Source: JACJYE01 sp964432875
Lineage (GTDB): Bacteria > Bacteroidota > Bacteroidia > Chitinophagales > Saprospiraceae
Direction of reading: 5' to 3'
NCBI GenBank assembly: GCA_964432875.1
Contig: CAYSPJ010000108.1
Coordinates: forward strand, 1 to 17,548
Length of the DNA: 17,548 nucleotides
This document shows, piece by piece, positions 1-6,400 of the stretch; the stretch's first letter is position 1, and the number at the start of each line of letters is the position of its first letter. The position numbers and the translations under genes are program-made. The notes below the pieces were generated by a model. That model had not been told where the DNA came from, made no database searches, and saw only the letters and a list, made by a program, of their open reading frames with translations.

Positions 1-210
1 CAGGCGAGCGCCGGGCATACCGGCGGGTAGTAGTGGAGTAGGCAAGGCTTTGGTAAGGCTTTTGACAACTAAAGCAAACAAGCGCCCGTAGGGCGTCCCG
101 GACGAACATAGCGAGAGCGGGAGCTCTGGCATTGCTGCCGTGGGCGGATTACCTCCCATTGGCATCAAGCAGGGTCATGAACATAAGCCACTTTTTTTCG
201 TGGAAAAGGC
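1..210. other. Left-edge stretch with no supported gene; two GC-rich hairpins
   Basis: No convincing coding region is visible. One plus-strand frame is open from base 2 to a TAG at 89-91 and could be the tail of an upstream gene, but its roughly 29 residues show no recognisable motif. Two short perfect hairpins stand out. CGCCC-GTA-GGGCG lies at 83-95. AGAGC-GGGA-GCTCT lies at 114-127 and has a GNRA-type tetraloop. TCCCG at 96-100 can also pair with CGGGA at 118-122, which would compete with the second hairpin. Neither hairpin is followed by a T-run, so a classical terminator is not supported. Confidence 0.4.
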
Positions 211-218
211 TATCTTTG
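211..218 (+). promoter_or_regulatory. Bacteroidota -7 promoter element of the ferredoxin gene
   Basis: The bases TATCTTTG match the Bacteroidota sigma-factor -7 consensus TAnnTTTG exactly. They end 24 bases before the ferredoxin ATG, so transcription would start near base 225 and leave a leader of about 18 bases. No clear TTG/TTTG -33 element is seen at the expected distance; the T-run at 192-198 sits too close. The call rests on the -7 match and its position. Confidence 0.55.
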
Positions 219-242
219 CGCCATTAAATCGAAAATGCAGGC

Positions 243-569
243 ATGTTGATTAATATTACCGTCATTGACCGGGCAGGGAAAGAGGAGGTCTTCGAAGCCC
301 CCACCGATATGAATTTCAACCTCATGGAGGTCTTGAAAGCCCATGATTTGCCGGTCAAAGGCACCTGTGGCGGCATGGCGCTATGCTCCACCTGTCACGT
401 CTATGTGCTCAGCGAGCATGAACTGCCCGCAATGACAACCGACGAAGAGGACATGCTCGACCAGGCTTTCTTTGTCGAAGACAACTCCCGTTTGAGCTGT
501 CAAATCCGCATCACTAGCGAATTGGAAGGGCTGAAAGTACAGATGGCACCGGAAGATGAGGAAGCCTAG
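243..569 (+). CDS. Adrenodoxin-type [2Fe-2S] ferredoxin
   Basis: This is a 108-residue soluble electron carrier of the plant/adrenodoxin ferredoxin fold. The cluster ligands are visible as Cys42, Cys48 and Cys51 (C-x5-C-x2-C in GTCGGMALCSTC) and Cys86 in RLSCQI. That is the adrenodoxin/ISC-ferredoxin spacing, with 34 residues before the last Cys (about 36 is typical). Length is normal for the family, and there is no signal peptide or membrane segment, so it acts in the cytoplasm. The C-terminus is acidic, as in relatives. The partner reductase or oxygenase cannot be told from the sequence. It stands alone behind its own -7 element (211-218), 139 bases before an unrelated secreted-protein gene, so the context does not assign it to a pathway. 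The ATG start gives a complete family N-terminus. No Shine-Dalgarno site is evident, which is common in this phylum. Confidence 0.93.
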   Translation: MLINITVIDRAGKEEVFEAPTDMNFNLMEVLKAHDLPVKGTCGGMALCSTCHVYVLSEHELPAMTTDEEDMLDQAFFVEDNSRLSCQIRITSELEGLKVQMAPEDEEA

Positions 570-653
570 GGCGGGTTCATCGCCACGGTAATAGCTGGTT
601 AGAGGAGTAGATCGCCAGGTTTTCGTACGGGGCCAGTCCAGCGCTATCCCCCC

Positions 654-681
654 CCTTTATCCTTTACCCTTTACCCTTGAC
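654..681 (+). repeat. 7-bp tandem repeat (CCTTTAC-type, four units) upstream of the surface-protein gene
   Basis: Four consecutive 7-base units are readable: CCTTTAT, CCTTTAC, CCTTTAC and CCTTGAC. They form a pyrimidine-rich tract that ends 27 bases before the ATG at 709. It lies where a promoter or leader for the 854-residue protein should be, so a change in copy number could alter promoter spacing. That effect is inference. No TAnnTTTG element was found between 570 and 708. Confidence 0.7.
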
Positions 682-708
682 TGCCCTTTTTCCCAAAAAC
701 GAAATCCT

Positions 709-3273
709 ATGAAGCAGTTATTTTCAATTGCCATGTTACTCCCTCTTGCTTGGGCGGTAAGTGCCCAAGACACCCTGTCAGGCATAATCAACCACTATGC
801 TGCCGTGCAAGGCATCAACTATTGCAACAACAGCCTAACCCTATCCAGCACAGCGGGCTTTAGCGTTGGGCAGGCCGTGCTGATTATCCAAATGCAGGGG
901 GCAGAAATCAATACCAGCAATACCGCTGCTTATGGCAATATCGCCAGCCTCGGCTCGGCAGGGCTTTATGAGCGGGGATCTATCAATAGTATTGACGGCT
1001 CGCAACTCCGGCTGGAAAAAGCTTTGCTCAACGAATATGATTTAGCCGGTGCGGTGCAAGTAGTCAGCATGCCTGTTTATGAGCAGGCAATTGTAGCCGA
1101 AACCTTGACTGCCCAGGCTTGGAATGGGAGTACGGGCGGCGTATTGGCTTTTTCAACCGGGCAATTGACCCTACAAGGAGATATCGACGTGAGCGGTAAA
1201 GGCTTCCGCGGCGGCTCGGCAGCTTTAAATTACAACGGTGATTGCACCTTCTTATCCAGCTTCAGCAACTATGCTTACGAGGAAAGCAGCATCCGTGGCG
1301 GTAAAAAAGGAGAAGGGATCAGCGCAATACCGGTCAATCTCAGCCGCGGGCGGGGGGCGTCGTCCAATGGCGGCGGCGGCGGCAACGACCATAACGCTGG
1401 CGGCGGCGGCGGCGCCAACCTCAGCAGCGGCGGCAATGGCGGGCAAAACGACAATCCGACCTTCTTCGGCTGCCGGGGCTTGTTCCCCGGCATCGGCGGG
1501 AAAGCGCTGTCGGCCGCCCCAGAGCGGCTCTTCCTGGGCGGCGGCGGCGGTGCCGGGCACGGCAACAATAACACCGCTACGAGCGGCGGGAATGGCGGTG
1601 GTATCGTCCTGATTGAGGAAAGCGTCACCGTCAGCATAGGTGGCGCGATTCGAGCCAATGGCGCGGATGCCGAGACTGCTGTCGGCGACGGCGGCGGCGG
1701 CGGCGGTGGCGGCGGTACGATTGCTATCAGTGGTATCGCGCCCAACCTGCCTGGCATCATAGTAGAAGCCAAAGGTGGGCGTGGCGGCGATGTCAATAAC
1801 CTCAATTCCAGCCAATGCCTCGGCCCGGGCGGCGGTGGCGCGGGCGGGCGGCTAATGCTAGCCCCTGGCTTTATGGCTGCCGTTGGCCTGGCCGGCGGGC
1901 AGCCAGGCATGGCGCTGAATTCTACCCAATGTAGCCCTTCGACTAATGGGGCGCAGGCTGGCCTGACCGGCCTGCAGCAGGCTTTCACTGATATCCCCGA
2001 GGGGAGTGAAACCAACCAGCCGCCAAGCTTGCAGGTGATGGCTGACAGCCTCTCTGCCTGTGTGGGGGAAGCGCTGCAGCTCATAGCCCTGGTACAGGGG
2101 TTTGAACTCAGCTTCCAGTGGCAGGTAGATATGGGCAATGGCTTCATGGACATAATGGCGGGCGAAATTTACAGCCAGCCCGATAGCCCTGTTTTACAAA
2201 TCAACCAAGTCAGTGCTGCTATGGGCAGCTTCGCTTACCGCCTGGTACTCAGTACGGACTGTTTTCCGACGATTTTTTCGGATCCGATTTTTATTCAGCC
2301 AACATCTGGCCCCAGTGCGAGCTTTTCCTTTGTGGTAGCGGGCCTATCCGCGCAGTTTACCAACGCTTCCTCTAATGCGGATACTTTTTTCTGGGATTTT
2401 GGCGACGGGGCCAGTTCAGCAGCAGCAGCGCCCAGCCATAGCTATACCCTAGCAGGGACTTACGAGGTACTGCTCATCGCTGAGAATGAATGTGGTAGGG
2501 ATACCGTTAGCCAGGAGCTATTCGTCGGCCAGCCACCGGCCCCTGCTTTTTCGGCTACTAGCCCTACTACGGGCTGTGCGCCATTCAGCGTGAGCTTTGC
2601 CAACCAGTCGACCGGCATCTACGATAGCCTGCTATGGCTCTTCCCTGGTGGCACGCCCGCCAGTAGTACCGCCGACAACCCGACGGTGAGCTATACTGCG
2701 CCGGGGCAGTACGCTGTAGAGCTGCGCCTGTTCAGCCCCTTCGGCAATGAGTCTATTTCTAATCCCCAAGCCGTGAGCGTGCTAAGCCGGCCCGAGCCAG
2801 ATTTCAATTTTAGCATCGATGGGCTGACCGTAAGCTTTTTCAACACCACGCCTGCGGCAGATTCTTATGTCTGGAATTTCGGCGACAGCAATACCAGCGC
2901 CCTGGCTAATCCAGTGCATACCTATGCCGCGCCCGGTACTTATAGCGTTACGCTCAACGCTTCCAACGGCCCCTGCGCCAAAGCGATTAGCCAGACGATC
3001 GTTATCTCTGCGACTCAAGCGGTAGAGGCAAGCCTGCCAGAAGGGGTTTCCCTCTTCCCCAACCCTTTCTCCTCTCGCTTATCGCTGCATACAGAACGAT
3101 CAGATTGGTACCCAGTGCGCTGGAAATTGCTAGCTGCCGACGGCCGCCTCCTGCAAGAGGGCATAGCCAGTGCCGACCGGGACTGGGAGCTCGAATGGCT
3201 GAGCCCGGGCGTTTACTGGCTGTTTTTTTCAAATGGACAGGCAAGCTGGGTGGGGAAGGTCGTGAAAAGGTAA
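709..3273 (+). CDS. Secreted Gly-rich/PKD protein with type A T9SS sorting domain
   Basis: This is an 854-residue predicted cell-surface or released protein. Residues 1-20 form a signal peptide (MKQLFSIAMLLPLAWAVSAQ). Residues 21-170 form an N-terminal domain that resembles one I recall in other Bacteroidota surface proteins. Residues about 195-400 are Gly-rich with several poly-Gly runs. Three PKD-like domains follow at about 535-607, 612-692 and 696-768, with core motifs WDFGDG (562), LWLFPGG (642) and WNFGDS (722). Residues 777-854 match the T9SS type A C-terminal domain, with the SLFPNPF start, a SPGVYWLFF strand and a basic end (VVKR). Type A domains direct export through the outer membrane and, in well-studied cases, cleavage and anchoring to lipopolysaccharide. 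No catalytic motif is seen, so an adhesive or structural role is inferred. It converges on the minus-strand cluster and is not part of it. Confidence 0.88.
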   Translation: MKQLFSIAMLLPLAWAVSAQDTLSGIINHYAAVQGINYCNNSLTLSSTAGFSVGQAVLIIQMQGAEINTSNTAAYGNIASLGSAGLYERGSINSIDGSQLRLEKALLNEYDLAGAVQVVSMPVYEQAIVAETLTAQAWNGSTGGVLAFSTGQLTLQGDIDVSGKGFRGGSAALNYNGDCTFLSSFSNYAYEESSIRGGKKGEGISAIPVNLSRGRGASSNGGGGGNDHNAGGGGGANLSSGGNGGQNDNPTFFGCRGLFPGIGGKALSAAPERLFLGGGGGAGHGNNNTATSGGNGGGIVLIEESVTVSIGGAIRANGADAETAVGDGGGGGGGGGTIAISGIAPNLPGIIVEAKGGRGGDVNNLNSSQCLGPGGGGAGGRLMLAPGFMAAVGLAGGQPGMALNSTQCSPSTNGAQAGLTGLQQAFTDIPEGSETNQPPSLQVMADSLSACVGEALQLIALVQGFELSFQWQVDMGNGFMDIMAGEIYSQPDSPVLQINQVSAAMGSFAYRLVLSTDCFPTIFSDPIFIQPTSGPSASFSFVVAGLSAQFTNASSNADTFFWDFGDGASSAAAAPSHSYTLAGTYEVLLIAENECGRDTVSQELFVGQPPAPAFSATSPTTGCAPFSVSFANQSTGIYDSLLWLFPGGTPASSTADNPTVSYTAPGQYAVELRLFSPFGNESISNPQAVSVLSRPEPDFNFSIDGLTVSFFNTTPAADSYVWNFGDSNTSALANPVHTYAAPGTYSVTLNASNGPCAKAISQTIVISATQAVEASLPEGVSLFPNPFSSRLSLHTERSDWYPVRWKLLAADGRLLQEGIASADRDWELEWLSPGVYWLFFSNGQASWVGKVVKR
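1369..1716 (+). repeat. In-frame GGC trinucleotide tracts encoding poly-Gly
   Basis: Perfect or near-perfect GGC runs occur at 1369-1383 (five units), 1399-1413 (five), 1537-1551 (four plus GGT) and 1690-1716 (five GGC, GGT, two GGC, GGT). All are in frame in the 854-residue protein and give Gly runs of five to nine. Slippage in these tracts would change linker length by whole residues and not shift the frame. On the opposite strand they create spurious Pro- and Ala-rich open frames. Confidence 0.85.
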
Positions 3274-3387
3274 AAGGGGCTTGGTTCGAAAGCAAAGCTG
3301 AAGCCTTTCAAAAAGTGATACATTTGGGGGGACAGCCTCCTGCTCATATCGAAAGGCTAAGCCGAAAGCTTCAGCCCCTTTATTTTC
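3273..3387. terminator. Terminator region between convergent genes, possibly bidirectional
   Basis: A strong local hairpin lies at 3355-3376: GGCTAAGC, loop CGAAA, then GCTT-C-AGCC with one bulged C. It is followed by CC and TTTATTTTC, a good plus-strand intrinsic terminator for the gene ending at 3273. Longer-range pairing also exists: AAAGGGGCT (3273-3281) with AGCCCCTTT (3373-3381), GCTGAAGC (3297-3304) with GCTTCAGC (3368-3375), and GCCTTTC (3303-3309) with GAAAGGC (3351-3357). Read on the minus strand, the outer arm ends in AGCCCCTTTTACC, so the element may also stop transcripts from the gene ending at 3427. The minus-strand U-tract is weaker. Confidence 0.7.
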
Positions 3388-3426
3388 TATAACCCATTCC
3401 CCTTTGTTTACATAGAGCCCTCTCCT

Positions 3427-6400
3427 TTACCGCAACAAGGTCACGCTCCCCACCTCGGTACGGCGTACGCCGTTGACGAAAGTGAGATCTGCCCGCCAGG
3501 TGTACGCGCCTTGGGGGAGGATGTCTCCTTGGTTGTGCTTGGCACCATTCCAGCTTTCGGCCGGCTGCCCCTCCTCCAACGCTTCCGAATACCACACTTG
3601 CTCGCCCCAGGGGGAATAAATGGCGATGCGGTACTCCGCCAGGCCAATACCTACGGGCTTGAACACCTGCACCCCCTCTGCGCCATAGCCTGGAGAGAGG
3701 GCATTGGGGGCGTAGAAGGTGGTAATCCATTCCGGTTCGATGGGCTGGATGATGCTGTCAGCGCAGGTGAAGGCTCCGCCGTTGTCGTTGTAGGCCACCA
3801 GCAGCACCTCGATAGAGCGGTTGATGTCGTATTCGTGCTCGGGGTCGGAGGCCGTTGTCGTGGTGCCGTCGCCAAAATCCCAGAAGAAGCGGTCGGCGTT
3901 TTGCGATTGGTTGATGAAAACGACATCGCCCAGGATGTTGGGCTCGCGGTCGGCTTCGTAGGTGAAATCGGCTAGCGGCGAGGCGTAGATGCGCACGTAG
4001 GCCGGGCGCAGCAGGGTGTCCCGGCACCGCTCGTTGTAGATGGCGATGAGTTGGACGCTGTAGATGCCAGGCTGGTCGAACCGCACTTGCGGTTCCGGGT
4101 CGGTAAAAAGCTCAGTAAAGGGCTCGATGCGCCACTCGTAGCGCAGGGCCTCCTCGCTCAGGTTTTGGAATACAATCTCCTTGCCTTCGCAGCCGATCGG
4201 GTTGTCCAGCCGGAAGTCGGCAATGGGCTGCCCGTAGATGTCGATGATTTGCTCGGTGGTGTCACGGCATTGATAGATGTTGGCCACGATGAGGCGCGCG
4301 GGGTATGTGCCAGGCGTCAGGTAGAGGTGGGTGGGATTCAGGGCGGTAGAAGTGTTGCCGTCGCCAAAATCCCAGTCGGCGCTTTGCGCCAAAGCGGACA
4401 GGTTTTCAAAGGCGACCTCCATCGGCGCGCCACACTCCTCGGGTTTGTCGAAAGCGAAGCCGGCATCGGGCTTGGGCCAGACCTGGATGGCGAAGCGCCC
4501 CGTGTCGCTGGGGCAGCCGTTGGTGCTGCCGGCGATGAGCAGCCCCTCGAAGTCGCCCGCTTCCAGATAGCTGTGGCTGGGCAGGGGCAAGGTCGAGCTG
4601 TTGCCGTCGCCGAATAGCCAGAGGAAGGTCGAAGCATGCTGGGAAGGGTTGTCAAAGGCGACCCGCAGCGGCTGGCAGCCTTCCATCGGGCTGGGTGCCG
4701 GGCTGGCGATGGCCGAGGGCAGGATGTCCACGAGCCGCGCAAACGTATCCTGGCACTCGAAGGCGTTGGTGGCGACGAGCTGCAACTCAAAACTGCCCGC
4801 CGCTTGAGGGACGATGACGGGTGCAGCCACACAGACGGTATCGTTTTCCCAGCGCCAGCAATAAGACACGGCATCTTGCGAGAGGTTGACTGGCTGCAAG
4901 GCCGCATAGCCGAGGCAGTACCGCTCATCGGGCAAGCTGAAATCGGCCACCGGATCGGGGAAAACGAAGATATTGGAGACCGCTACGGCAGTAAAGCAAC
5001 TATCCGCATCATAGACCGTGAGGGTGACCGCATAATTGCCGGGCTGCTGGAAGGTATGCACGGGATTGGGGACGAAGGCCGCTGTGCCGCCGTCGCCGAA
5101 ATCCCAGACGTGATTGACCCCAGGCGTACTGTTGCTGGCGAATTCGATGGTCAGCGGCCCGCAGCCGCTGGTCGCCGATGGGGTGAAGGCCGCCGTGGGG
5201 TTGCCGATTACCTGGATGGTGCTGGCGAAGGTAGCCGGGCAATTGTTGAGCAGCGAATAGGCCGTCAGCGTCACGGTGTATTCGCCGGGGGTGTCGAAGA
5301 TGTGGGTGGGAGAAAAATCAGTGCTGAGGTTCCCATCGCCAAAATCCCAATTGCTGCCGCCGATCTGGAGAGAGGTGTTGGTAAAGGAGACAGGCTGGCC
5401 GACGCAGATGAAAGGCCGATGGGTGAAAGAAACCAGGGGTGCCGGCAGCACTTCGATATAAACTGTATCGGCGGCGGTGCCGCAGCGCGTGGCGTAGAGG
5501 ATGACGGTATGCTGCCCCGGCACATCCAAGACCACCAGCGGGGCGTTGAGGTTGCTGCCTTGCTGGCTTCCATCGGGGCCCAGGATGAGCCAGGAGACGA
5601 TGGCACCGGGGGTGGAGAAGCTCTCCAGCTGTACCACCAGGGGCTGGCAGCCCTCCAGGGTATCCGCTTCGATAAAGGCATGCACGTCGGGGGGGTAGAC
5701 GATGACTTCCTTAGAAAGCGTGTCCGTCCCGCAATCATTGGTAGAAATAAGGGTGATGGTGTAAGTCGAAACGGTGGTATCAGTGGTGGTATAGACAGGG
5801 AAGGGCGGGAGCGTATCGGCCGAGGTGGTGCCATTGCCGAGGTCCCAGAAATAGGTTTGCGGATTGCCCACGGTGGCGTTGGCCAGCTCTACCTCGAGGG
5901 GCGAGCAGCCTTCGCCGGGGAAAACGCCAAAGCGCACGATAGGGTAGGGGCGTATCAAGACCTCGGCTGCGGCGCTGCGCGTGCCGCACAGATTAGTCGT
6001 TTCGAGGCGGATGATGAAGATGGAATCCTGGGTCACCCCATCGAGGATGACCCCAACGGGCGGCGCGCCCACCACCGTATCGCCAGCGACAAACCAGGTG
6101 CGGGTGATTTCAAACCCGCTGCTGCCATCCTGGATAGCCAGTGGGAAAGGCGCACAGCCTTCGTCGTCGTCCAGCGTGAAGGCTGCCACCGGAGGGGTGG
6201 TGACAAACAGGCTAAATTCCGTCGTATCGCGGCAGCTCGTCGCCGCATTCGTCGCAATGAGCTGAATGGTATAGTTGCCCGCCGCCGTGTACTGGTGGGT
6301 GGGGCTGGCCTGGTTGGGGATGATTGTGCCATCGCCAAAATTCCAGCGGAACTGGTCGGCGCCGCTGCTGTTGTTCTGTACGCCAAAAACTTCGTCGATG

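Noticed and set aside
1252..2153. Minus-strand Pro-rich and Ala-rich frames opposite the Gly-rich region
   Set aside because: They are complements of GGC and GCC tracts (poly-Gly read as poly-Pro or poly-Ala). They have no plausible start context, and the plus-strand gene has a signal peptide, PKD domains and a sorting domain.
3265..3279. AAAAGGTAAAAGGGG at the end of the plus-strand gene, resembling an inverted copy of the 5' CCTTTAC repeat
   Set aside because: It mostly encodes the conserved basic end of the sorting domain plus the stop codon. The likeness is short and imperfect, so chance is the better explanation.
3283..3290. GGTTCGAA, like a tRNA T-loop
   Set aside because: No cloverleaf, acceptor stem or anticodon arm can be formed around it; it lies within the terminator region.
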